64,000 nucleotides of DNA from Paraliobacillus salinarum (GTDB lineage: Bacteria; Bacillota; Bacilli; Bacillales; Amphibacillaceae): assembly GCF_014083865.1 (NCBI RefSeq), contig NZ_JACEFA010000007.1, positions 53,596 through 117,595 on the forward strand. The letters run 5' to 3'. Positions 56,644 to 64,000 of this stretch are shown piece by piece. Under the pieces are notes generated by a model, which worked only from the letters and a program-made list of their open reading frames with translations, had not been told where the DNA came from and made no database searches. Within the stretch, counting starts at the first letter, position 1. Each line of letters begins with the position of its first letter. The position numbers were made by a program, and so were the translations under genes.

Positions 56644-58995
56644 TTAATGTTCACTGCTTCCAACAGAATGGATTTTATAATGCTTGAAATGTTGTTTGGG
56701 CACTTGTTGAATGAAAGTTGTAACCTCTCCAAGTGATATAACTGATAAATCATGCATTGCTCGAGTACAAGCTGTGTATAGTAGGTTTCTTTCTAGATCA
56801 TTTTCAAATCTATTTTTTGAAGCATTATAAATAATTACTGCATCAAACTCAATTCCCTTGGCTAAATAGGCCGGAATAACGAGTAATCCTTTCTGATAGG
56901 TATGTGCTTTCGGATCAAGTAAATTAACGTCCACTTGATCTTTTAGATAAGCATATACTCGTTCACTTTCATGCAATGTTTTACATATAATCGCAATCGT
57001 TTGATGCCCTTTCTCTTTGTAATATTCTATCATTTGTAACATTTTGTTCTCTAACACACGTACGTCATCCACTTCCATTACTTCAGGTAGTGCGCCATCA
57101 CGATTAAACGCTTCTATCTTATCCCCTTCAGGCATCCATGCTTTAGTAAACTCTACAATTGGTTTCGTTGATCGATAGCTTCTTGTTAATTCCACTCTTT
57201 CTAAACCTTTTCTCTTTCGATCTTCTAATATATTTTCTTCTAATGCATGAACATAAATCGCTTGATTCATATCCCCTAATAAAGTCATACGACTATTTGG
57301 AAAGATTCGTCTGATGTAAGCGAACTGAAAAGACGTATAATCTTGTGCTTCATCTACAATGACATGCTTTATTGCTTGATTCGTCTGAAAACCGATTAAA
57401 CAACTTTTGAAATACAGGTATGGCGTCGCATCCTCCCATGTCAAAACATTCTTTTTAAGATTTTCTTGTGTATCTTCACAAATTTTTTCCCATTGTTCTG
57501 GCAGAGTAGATGTATCTAAGGTCTCTTGTTCACCAAATAGTTGCATATAGGTTTGGAGCATATCAATAAAATGAAACTTCTTGATTTTTTCACGCAAGGC
57601 TCTTAGTTTCATCTTTATTACTTTTTTACGCAATAAGGCTTCTTCACTTGCATGATCCATAAACAACGCCTCTGAATCGTTGGATTGTTCTTCTAATTTC
57701 TGATGAACTTCTAAGTAATCATCTTTTTCTAGCAGTTCTGTTTCTTCTAATACCCAATCTTTGTTCGCTTCAGTTGATTCCAGCGTATCGATTTTATCTA
57801 ATAACCAGTCCTTTAGCTTTTCCATACGAAGAGGGAGTGATGAACTTGATGATAAGGAATAAAAGAATTTATCCATCTGCTTTTTAGATACAACAATTTT
57901 TCCACGAAAGCGAATATTACGGAATTGCAAACCATCATCCAATAAATCGGTTAAAAAGCGATCGATTATTTTTTTAAAAGACGTACTCGCTTTATAGCGC
58001 ATTGCTTCTATCCTAACTGGTGGATCTTCTTTGTTTGCCCGCAAATAATACTCCATTTGTTCAAATGGGGTTTCTACTTTAAATTGATAGCCTAATTGTG
58101 CGTCTATATACTGATAAAAAGTCGTTTGCTTAATATTATCTTCTCCTAGCTCAGGCAGCACCGTAGAAACATAACTATTAAATAAAGGGTTAGGAGAGAA
58201 CAGAATCATATTTTTTGAGGATAACTCCTCACGATAACGATATAATAAATAAGCTACACGTTGTAATGCAGCTGATGTTTTCCCACTGCCGGCCACACCT
58301 TGTACCACAAGCACTTTACTTTTCTCATTACGGATAATCTGATTTTGCTCCTGCTGAATCGTAGCGACGATACTTTTCATTTGTGTAGAAGCATTTCCAC
58401 CTAATACGGATTGAAGTAAACGGTCTCCTATAGTCAGACCAGTATCAAACATTCCTTTTAATTCCCCTTGTCGTATAAGGTATTGGCGTTTTAATGTGAT
58501 TTCTCCATGCACGGTTTCATCTATCGCTCGATAAGCCGCTTTTCCTGGAGGATAATCATAATACATACTTGAAATAGGTGCCCGCCAATCATAGATGAGG
58601 AAGTCCTCTTCTTGTTCATCCATTAGTGACGCCATACCAACATAAATAGGTTCAGCAGTTGCCTCACCTTCTTCTAAAAAATCAATGCGACCAAAATATG
58701 GCGATTGATACAAACGCTCTAATGTATCTGCTTCTTTTGATAATTGCCCGTGACTACGTTCTCGTTCAGATAAAAACTCTGCTTGTTGTTTTAAACTGGC
58801 TTGCGTTTCAATCACATCATCCATTTCATCCAAGTTCACTGTCACGTCATCCCAAAAGTTTTTACGTATATCAATAACTCGATCTTTTAATATTTTAATA
58901 TGTTCACCTAGTTTTTCTATTTTTCGACCTATAAGTGCCTTTACTCTATTGACACGATCTTTTTCTATTTTCCAATCTTTATTTTGTTCATCCAT
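56644..58995 (-). CDS. helD: RNA polymerase recycling ATPase HelD (UvrD-like)
   Basis: This UvrD-family motor associates with RNA polymerase and releases it from stalled complexes. An N-terminal coiled coil (about residues 10-75) is followed by YVGMASLMDEQEEDFLIYDWRAPISSMYYDY, a HelD hallmark. The Walker A VQGVAGSGKTSAALQR lies at about 230-240, then HVIVDEAQDYTSFQF (Walker B), LGDMNQAIY, LTRSYRST and LLYTACTRAMHDLSVI. ATG 58995 is preferred, with GGAGG 8 bp upstream; GTG 59010 overlaps that site. Length of 783 residues agrees with B. subtilis HelD. Confidence 0.94.
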   Translation of the reverse strand: MDEQNKDWKIEKDRVNRVKALIGRKIEKLGEHIKILKDRVIDIRKNFWDDVTVNLDEMDDVIETQASLKQQAEFLSERERSHGQLSKEADTLERLYQSPYFGRIDFLEEGEATAEPIYVGMASLMDEQEEDFLIYDWRAPISSMYYDYPPGKAAYRAIDETVHGEITLKRQYLIRQGELKGMFDTGLTIGDRLLQSVLGGNASTQMKSIVATIQQEQNQIIRNEKSKVLVVQGVAGSGKTSAALQRVAYLLYRYREELSSKNMILFSPNPLFNSYVSTVLPELGEDNIKQTTFYQYIDAQLGYQFKVETPFEQMEYYLRANKEDPPVRIEAMRYKASTSFKKIIDRFLTDLLDDGLQFRNIRFRGKIVVSKKQMDKFFYSLSSSSSLPLRMEKLKDWLLDKIDTLESTEANKDWVLEETELLEKDDYLEVHQKLEEQSNDSEALFMDHASEEALLRKKVIKMKLRALREKIKKFHFIDMLQTYMQLFGEQETLDTSTLPEQWEKICEDTQENLKKNVLTWEDATPYLYFKSCLIGFQTNQAIKHVIVDEAQDYTSFQFAYIRRIFPNSRMTLLGDMNQAIYVHALEENILEDRKRKGLERVELTRSYRSTKPIVEFTKAWMPEGDKIEAFNRDGALPEVMEVDDVRVLENKMLQMIEYYKEKGHQTIAIICKTLHESERVYAYLKDQVDVNLLDPKAHTYQKGLLVIPAYLAKGIEFDAVIIYNASKNRFENDLERNLLYTACTRAMHDLSVISLGEVTTFIQQVPKQHFKHYKIHSVGSSEH

Positions 58996-59139
58996 GGTAT
59001 CAACCTCCACTTAAAAAACCACACAACATTATAAGTGTATTTTAACATTTTAAATCAATGCATTTATCATATAGTAATTATTATCTTGCCACAACCAACA
59101 GGATCTTAGCAATTTTTTTACACGATTATATATGTAACA

Positions 59140-59185
59140 TAAAAACAAACAGTTGAAATAACATAAACATGTATTTCAACTGTTT
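59140..59185 (-). terminator. Terminator of the lipoprotein gene
   Basis: AAACAGTTGAAATA (59147-59160) and TATTTCAACTGTTT (59172-59185) form a 14-bp stem with an 11-base loop, then GTTTTTATG leftward. Confidence 0.85.
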
Positions 59186-59231
59186 GGGGGATACACCATC
59201 CATTGATAGCTTACTTTTATTAATAAGACTA

Positions 59232-59756
59232 TTACTTTAATTCCATCATTCGTACTAACTCATAACCATCAAGATACATCATGTTAAATATTTTACCGTC
59301 TTCATTTATACCAAGTCTTCCTGTTACATCTTTTTCTTTTTGACCAACTTGTACTCTTACCACGAATTTGTATGAAGTATCCGCTCCTTCATTTTGTTCA
59401 ACACGTATGTCCTTTATTTTCATTTGGACATCATTACGATATGCATTTATATGAAATTCAGATACTAGCCCTATCTTTGCTACAGTCTCATAATATTCCT
59501 CAGTAAAATATGCTTGAAAATGATCTTGATAGTATGATTGACTCTCAGTTGTTGATAATTCGTGATTCCCATCTTCCGCGCTTTTATACGATTTAATTAA
59601 TTCTTCATTTGGTCCTGTAAATGTATTTGTTAAGACTTTCTTAATTATTTCAATGTTATTGTCTTGATTTGAATCTTCGAATGCAGAACAACCAGTAAAG
59701 AACATAAGTCCCGCAAGTAAAATAACGGTTAAGATCTTTAAAGTATGCTTTTTCAT
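59232..59756 (-). CDS. Predicted lipoprotein of unknown function
   Basis: The 174-residue protein has a signal peptide MKKHTLKILTVILLAGLMFFTGC with lipobox F-T-G-C (Cys23), so it is probably anchored outside the membrane. The mature part (EDSNQDNN..., a helical stretch, then several beta-strands with VQMKIKDIRVEQ, YKFVVRVQVGQK and VTGRLGINEDGKI) looks like a small alpha+beta, NTF2-like fold, but I do not recognise a named family with certainty. A GGAG about 11 bp upstream of ATG serves as ribosome binding site. It is monocistronic. Confidence 0.8.
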   Translation of the reverse strand: MKKHTLKILTVILLAGLMFFTGCSAFEDSNQDNNIEIIKKVLTNTFTGPNEELIKSYKSAEDGNHELSTTESQSYYQDHFQAYFTEEYYETVAKIGLVSEFHINAYRNDVQMKIKDIRVEQNEGADTSYKFVVRVQVGQKEKDVTGRLGINEDGKIFNMMYLDGYELVRMMELK

Positions 59757-59993
59757 GTGATGAAAGTCTCCTCTCGTTCATAAAAAAATAATAAATCCTT
59801 CTCATAAGTCCTCTTTATTGCCTTACATTCATTCTATCATTAAAGGAAATAAATGTAATTCGTTTCATAATACATTTTATGTTTTTTGTTAGCTATTATG
59901 ATAACGTCGGCATAGCTATTGTTTTGCGGATCACTTTAAAAACCCCTGTAAGTAAGCTATGATATATATTTAGGGTAGCGAAATATATACGCG

Positions 59994-61232
59994 TTGAAAG
60001 TAGTGGTAAACGTGAATGAAAATCATTTAATCAATAAAAATCTCTATATCATGTGGTTTGCAAACTTTTTTATTGCAGGTAGCATAACAATGGTATTGCC
60101 ATTTCTGTCACTTTATATAGAATCATTGGGCGATTTCTCAAGTACCTATGTACAAAATTGGTCGGGGCTAACATTCGGAGTAACTTTTGTAGCTGCGTTT
60201 ATTTTTTCACCTATATGGGGGAAAATTGGTGACCATTATGGAAGAAAACCTATCCTCGTTTTCTCTGCATTTGGTTTAGGACTTTGTGTGTTTCTTATGG
60301 GATTTGTCACTTCCGTTTGGCAGCTTTTTTTCTTGCGATTGTTCATGGGAGTATTCACTGGTTTTATTTCCATGTCTCAAGCATTAATTTCTACGCAAAC
60401 TCCGAAACACATTGCAGGGCGAGTACTCGGAACATTGCAAACTGGGAGTGTTACTGGTACATTAATGGGACCATTACTCGGAGGAATCATCGCTGATACT
60501 ATCGGCTATGCAACTAGTTTTAAGTGGCTTTCGATTATCTTGTTTCTTTCCGGTTTTCTTGTACTTTTCGGTATAAAAGAAACAAGAATACAAACTGAAG
60601 AGGGACAGCCTACAAGCTATTCAAGCAAAGAAGTACTTCTGCATATTATGAAGCACCCTATGCTGTTAATGGTTATGCTCGTATCTATGTTTATTCAAAT
60701 TGCCCATTTTAGCATTCAACCGATTCTTTCCCTATATGTTAATGAGTTGCATGGACCAGAAAATATTGCGTTTTTTTCTGGTATTGCTTTTTCGGCTGCT
60801 GGACTTGGTAACTTAATGATGGCAAGAAGATGGGGCAAAATTGCTGATCGTGTGGGTTATATCAAAATCTTGATTATGTTATTATTCCTCGCTGCGGTTT
60901 TTTATTTACCAGGTGGCTTTGTGGCGAATATTTGGCAGCTTGTTATTTTACGGTTTTTACTTGGAATCACTATAGGTGGGATTATACCTGTTCGAATTGC
61001 ATACATTCGTCAAGAGGCGCCTTTGGCCATGCAAGGAGAGGTGTTGGGCTATAATACTAGCATTCGGTTTTTCGGAAATATAATTGGTCCAATACTTGGC
61101 GGGACATTAGCTGGTGGCTTTGGTTACACTGCTGTTTTTATTGTAACAAGCTTATTATTACTAGCCTGCGGAATTGCGCTGTTCTTAGCAAACAAACGAC
61201 ATCCACAGCCAGAAAATACTTATTCACATTAA
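59994..61232 (+). CDS. MFS multidrug efflux transporter (DHA1 type)
   Basis: This proton-driven drug or metabolite exporter has 12 predicted helices in 412 residues. Motif A is GKIGDHYGRKPILVF between helices 2 and 3, repeated in weaker form as GKIADRVGYIKIL in the second half. The motif C-like region GTLMGPLLGGIIAD in helix 5 is typical of drug:H+ antiporters. The start is uncertain: TTG 59994, GTG 60003 and GTG 60012 are all in frame and none has a strong ribosome binding site. A bidirectional terminator follows. Confidence 0.88.
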   Translation: MKVVVNVNENHLINKNLYIMWFANFFIAGSITMVLPFLSLYIESLGDFSSTYVQNWSGLTFGVTFVAAFIFSPIWGKIGDHYGRKPILVFSAFGLGLCVFLMGFVTSVWQLFFLRLFMGVFTGFISMSQALISTQTPKHIAGRVLGTLQTGSVTGTLMGPLLGGIIADTIGYATSFKWLSIILFLSGFLVLFGIKETRIQTEEGQPTSYSSKEVLLHIMKHPMLLMVMLVSMFIQIAHFSIQPILSLYVNELHGPENIAFFSGIAFSAAGLGNLMMARRWGKIADRVGYIKILIMLLFLAAVFYLPGGFVANIWQLVILRFLLGITIGGIIPVRIAYIRQEAPLAMQGEVLGYNTSIRFFGNIIGPILGGTLAGGFGYTAVFIVTSLLLLACGIALFLANKRHPQPENTYSH

Positions 61233-61237
61233 TTAAT

Positions 61238-61270
61238 AAAATTGCAGATCAAAGCGATCTGCAATTTTTA
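61238..61270. terminator. Bidirectional terminator after the MFS gene
   Basis: AAATTGCAGATC (61240-61251) and GATCTGCAATTT (61257-61268) have a 5-base loop and are followed by TT. The right arm reaches the stop codon of the convergent gene. Confidence 0.9.
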
Positions 61271-61810
61271 TTCTTTACTATTAATGAAGGCTTCTTCTTC
61301 TGATTCACTTAATATATCTGTCGCTCTTCCTATTGTTCCGCCTTGCATACGCCATATGGCATTATGATCTTTATCTACACGGGAGTAGTCATTATTATTC
61401 CATCGTTCTAGAATTGATTGATAGGTTGTTTCTTTTTCACCTAGATCAACCTTATTCAACCCATCTAATAACCACTTTATTCGTTCTGCTGTAATGAGAT
61501 AAAAACCCCACTTTTCTTCCGCTTCTACTTTTTGATGAGACATTTGATGAATGTATTCTTGATAATCGTTATTTGTAAGATTGGTATGCGGCGTACTATC
61601 ACCAAAAGGGTTTAAGTCCTCGTCATCATTCTTTTCAAATTTTTCTTCTGATAATTCCTTTACTTGTTGTTCTTCTTCGTTATTACTTTCTTCTTCATTA
61701 GCCAAATCTGAATTTTGATAGAAATCCTGATAAACTTGAAAACCAAAAAATCCGGTTACACCGATCAACAATACCGCTAAAACGGCAATAATCCAATGAT
61801 ATACTTTCAA
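61268..61810 (-). CDS. Membrane-anchored protein, DUF6241-like
   Basis: The 180-residue protein has one N-terminal helix (about 5-27, WIIAVLAVLLIGVTGFFGF), an acidic low-complexity linker (NEEESNNEEEQQ) and a conserved C-terminal part. That part begins EYIHQMSHQKVEAEEKWGFYLITAERIKWLLDGL, resembling DUF6241 proteins of Bacilli; assignment is from memory. The start is TTG 61810 with GGAGG 7 bp upstream. It lies 33 bp after the YpuA-like gene, so a two-gene operon is likely. Function unknown. Confidence 0.75.
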   Translation of the reverse strand: MKVYHWIIAVLAVLLIGVTGFFGFQVYQDFYQNSDLANEEESNNEEEQQVKELSEEKFEKNDDEDLNPFGDSTPHTNLTNNDYQEYIHQMSHQKVEAEEKWGFYLITAERIKWLLDGLNKVDLGEKETTYQSILERWNNNDYSRVDKDHNAIWRMQGGTIGRATDILSESEEEAFINSKE

Positions 61811-61843
61811 CGATTCACCTCCTAGATTAACACTTGAGGTTCC

Positions 61844-62746
61844 TTACTCCGAAGCAAACATATTTTTTAACCCATCAATAATACTTATGAAAAAGCTCTT
61901 CACACCTTCCCAAAAGCCAGGATCATTCGCCACTTCAGCAATTCTATCCTTTATACTTTTAGCTATGTCTTCTAATTGACTGGATACTTTACTAAAATCT
62001 ATGTTGAGATCTTTCATTTTATTAAACAAATCTGTTAAAGCAGCAATATCCTCTTCGCTTAATTGAATGTTAAGGCTATCTATTTGCTCTTTTACGATTT
62101 GTTCTACTTCTTCTTTTGTGACTGGATCTTGTTCAGAGATCTGCTGCTTAATCGTTGTTAATAATTCACTTACTTTCTCTTGATCCATTCCCTCTTTGTC
62201 AGCGAGTTCTGTCGCTATATCTAATTCTTCATTAGCTACTTCCATTCTTCCCTGATCTAGAGACTCTCCGTCAACATTAAACGCTTTGTAAATACCTGCA
62301 AGGGCAGAGTGTCCACTTACTTTAACAGGAGAAGCAACATCAACTTCCGCATTCTCTACACCTGCAGTTAATAATGCGTTAGCATACATCTCTTTTGTTA
62401 CTTCAGTTATATTATCATCATTAACAATATTTATTACTAAACCGAAGCCATTATCTTTTCTCGTGATTTTGGCAGAGGAATACATATTCGAACTTGGGTC
62501 TCCATCAATGTAATTCGCTAAGTCTTTACCAGTTACGATATATTCCTGCACAGCGCTATCGTCTGTTACATCTAAGAGTTCTCTCACCTTTTGTTTTTGA
62601 CTATCAGAAAGTGCATCACCAAAAACGACACGTGGAACACCATTCTTCTCATCGATACTATCATCATTACTTGCTAGTACGCTTGTGGAAAAACTAAACA
62701 GCATCATAACTAAAACAGCAATTATACTTGTAAATCGCTTGATCAT
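61844..62746 (-). CDS. ypuA: DUF1002 secreted protein (YpuA-like)
   Basis: A signal peptide (about residues 1-26, ending VLASNDD) is followed by the DUF1002 core: RVVFGDALSDSQKQKVRELL, SSAKITRKDNGFGLVINI, YANALLTAGVENAEVDVASP and VSGHSALAGIYKAF. A helical, Glu-rich C-terminal half (residues 190-270) ends in a short amphipathic or hydrophobic segment FWEGVKSFFISIIDGLKNMF. AGGAG lies upstream of ATG. The molecular role of this family is not known to me; its position with the DUF6241-like gene suggests an envelope-located pair. Confidence 0.88.
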   Translation of the reverse strand: MIKRFTSIIAVLVMMLFSFSTSVLASNDDSIDEKNGVPRVVFGDALSDSQKQKVRELLDVTDDSAVQEYIVTGKDLANYIDGDPSSNMYSSAKITRKDNGFGLVINIVNDDNITEVTKEMYANALLTAGVENAEVDVASPVKVSGHSALAGIYKAFNVDGESLDQGRMEVANEELDIATELADKEGMDQEKVSELLTTIKQQISEQDPVTKEEVEQIVKEQIDSLNIQLSEEDIAALTDLFNKMKDLNIDFSKVSSQLEDIAKSIKDRIAEVANDPGFWEGVKSFFISIIDGLKNMFASE

Positions 62747-62849
62747 ATTTTTAATCTCCTTTTTTTCATAGAGCTATGCTCTCATACTATCATTATAAGT
62801 GTGTCTAATTTAACTATATTGCAAACGAAGAAAAAATAGAATGACATTT

Positions 62850-63230
62850 TTAACGCTTTGCGATGACATCCATTTCCACACGAACCCCTTTAGGTAATTT
62901 ACTTACTTCTACCGTTGCTCTTGCAGGGTATGGTTCTGTTAAAAATTTTGCATATGCTTCATTGATTTTAGAGAAATCATCCATGTTAGTAATATAAATA
63001 GTGAACTTAGCAACATGTGCAAACGTTAATCCCGCTTCTTGTAAAATAGCTTGTAAATTGTTCATTACTTGATTTGTTTGAGCGACTATATCTCCTTCTA
63101 CTACTTCCATTGTTGCTGGATCTAAAGGGATTTGACCTGAAACAAACACTAAATCTCCTAAATCAATCGCTTGAGAATAAGGTCCAATAGCTTGTGGTGC
63201 TTTATTTGTTTGAATTGCTTTACGTGTCAT
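62850..63230 (-). CDS. ridA: RidA family 2-iminobutanoate/2-iminopropanoate deaminase
   Basis: This enzyme hydrolyses reactive enamine/imine intermediates from PLP enzymes. The 126-residue protein shows NKAPQAIGPYSQAIDLGDLVFVSGQIPLDP, the Asn-rich NQVMNNLQAIL helix, VAKFTIYITNMDDF and the signature PARATVEVSKLPKGVRVEMDVIA with the conserved Arg. ATG 63230 is chosen, with AAGGAGG 8 bp upstream; the longer in-frame start at 63263 lies before that site. It is divergent from the YjbQ-family gene. Confidence 0.96.
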   Translation of the reverse strand: MTRKAIQTNKAPQAIGPYSQAIDLGDLVFVSGQIPLDPATMEVVEGDIVAQTNQVMNNLQAILQEAGLTFAHVAKFTIYITNMDDFSKINEAYAKFLTEPYPARATVEVSKLPKGVRVEMDVIAKR

Positions 63231-63357
63231 CCAATCTTCCTCCTTTTTTGTTGCGTTCTTCACACTAACAAATAGTTACTATTTTTAATATTTTAACATA
63301 CTTCATTTTTTTAGTAGAATAATAGTGAATGAAATGCTTAAAAGGGTGGTGTCTTAA

Positions 63358-63759
63358 ATGGAAAAAACATTCTCTTTACGAACAAATAATCATGATCAAA
63401 TGGTTGAAATCACATCTGAGATTCAACATTGGTTAGTTGAACAGAAAATTAAAAACGGTTTAGTTATTATTTCTTCAATGCACACGACAGCCGGGATTAC
63501 TGTAAATGAAAATGCCGATCCTGATGTAAAAGCGGATTTTCTAAGGCGATTAGATGAAGTTTACCCATGGAAACATAAGAAAGACTTGCATATGGAAGGA
63601 AATACAGCAGCACACTTGAAAACTAGTACAGTTGGTCATGCACAATCCATTGTTTTATCAAATGGAAAATTAGTACTTGGTACTTGGCAAGGGATTTACT
63701 TCTGTGAATTTGATGGTCCTAGAAACCGGTCCTATCACGTAAAAGTAATCGAGGGGTAA
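63358..63759 (+). CDS. yugU: YjbQ/UPF0047 family protein (YugU-like)
   Basis: The 133-residue cytoplasmic protein has the family pattern [44 protein letters not shown] and the C-terminal [16 protein letters not shown]. The conserved His and Asp/Glu residues probably bind a metal. Some members show weak thiamine-phosphate-synthase activity, but the physiological role is unclear. AAGGGTGG lies about 8 bp before ATG. Confidence 0.94.
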   Translation: MEKTFSLRTNNHDQMVEITSEIQHWLVEQKIKNGLVIISSMHTTAGITVNENADPDVKADFLRRLDEVYPWKHKKDLHMEGNTAAHLKTSTVGHAQSIVLSNGKLVLGTWQGIYFCEFDGPRNRSYHVKVIEG

Positions 63760-63764
63760 ATAAT

Positions 63765-63787
63765 AAAAACCGGGAAGGCCACCCGGT
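63765..63787 (-). terminator. Hairpin with leftward T-run after yugU
   Basis: ACCGGG (63769-63774) and CCCGGT (63782-63787) have a 7-base loop; the T-run (TTTTTATT) is on the leftward strand. It may end a leftward gene to the right of the window, and only weakly the yugU transcript. Confidence 0.55.
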
Positions 63788-63836
63788 CATCTAAGAACTT
63801 GGTTTACATCGGAGAACGATGATAGAAAGACTTAAC

Positions 63837-63882
63837 GCTATGAAAATACACTACGCTTTCCGTGGGCACGGCTCATAGCCGT
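63837..63882 (+). repeat. Palindromic intergenic element, copy D (left arm only)
   Basis: GCTATGAAAATACAC followed by CGCTTTCCGTGGGCACGGCT resembles the left arm of copy A (GCTGTGGAAATACAC, CTCTTTCCGCAGGCACGGCT). The inner part and right arm are not recognisable before the window end. The rest of 63788-64000 shows no gene. Confidence 0.5.
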
Positions 63883-64000
63883 CAAGTTAAGCAAACATTG
63901 AAAGTCAAGATTATCATATAAAACATTATTTTCCAGTTAAATAGGTATCCTTATATGGTTTGTTATTAGCCTTTCTTACATTTTCTTACTTATTGCTTAG

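Overview
The window is AT-rich chromosomal DNA from a low-GC Gram-positive bacterium. The gene set (LiaIH-LiaFSR, YpmR/YpmS, YocH-like LysM-3D protein, YfmR and YkpA ABC-F proteins, AmpS, HelD, T-box, S-box and purine riboswitches) and the strong AGGAGG ribosome binding sites point to Bacillaceae. My best guess is a moderately halophilic genus such as Gracilibacillus, Virgibacillus or Oceanobacillus; this is inference from gene content. I see no prophage, insertion sequence, CRISPR array, rRNA or tRNA.

Layout: 1-1.7 kb holds a TRAP transporter (large permease cut by the window edge, plus small permease). 2.1-16.2 kb holds housekeeping genes: cation/proton antiporter, RecQ, aminopeptidase, ABC-F YfmR, acyl-CoA thioesterase, cardiolipin synthase, Hsp20, a SAM-riboswitch-controlled homocysteine synthase with an unusual C-terminal extension, and ypmR-ypmS. 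16.3-21.2 kb (minus) is a cell-envelope stress operon liaI-liaH-liaF-liaS-liaR followed by a DUF1700-like and a DUF4097/LiaG-like gene. 21.3-31.6 kb holds a permuted-papain-like enzyme, topB, a secreted metallophosphoesterase, an AIM24-family protein, an XRE-TPR regulator, ABC-F YkpA and an NADH oxidase behind Rex-like boxes. 31.9-38.9 kb (minus) is a complete trpEGDCFBA operon behind two tandem tryptophan T-boxes. Just upstream lies a stand-alone gene resembling only the C-terminal half of archaeal-type 3-dehydroquinate synthase II. 39.5-43.1 kb holds a 42-residue membrane peptide, a LysM-3D wall protein, an RpiR regulator and a GH1 6-phospho-beta-glucosidase. 44.6-50.6 kb is a Leloir operon galK-galE-galT-galM convergent with a ROK repressor. 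50.7-64 kb holds two aldo/keto reductases, adenine deaminase behind a guanine-type purine riboswitch, HAD and NUDIX hydrolases, HelD, two secreted or membrane protein genes of the YpuA/DUF6241 type, a lipoprotein, an MFS pump, RidA and a YjbQ-family protein.

Functional modules are separated by well-formed intrinsic terminators, many of them bidirectional between convergent genes. RNA-level control is prominent (S-box, two T-boxes, purine riboswitch, possible attenuator hairpins). The least explained signals are: a family of palindromic intergenic elements (two 140-bp copies nearly identical in opposite orientation 20 kb apart, plus two diverged copies), the half-length dehydroquinate-synthase-II-like gene at the head of the trp region, a candidate orphan small RNA at about 43.66-43.75 kb, and the LiaG/DUF1700 pair appended to liaFSR.
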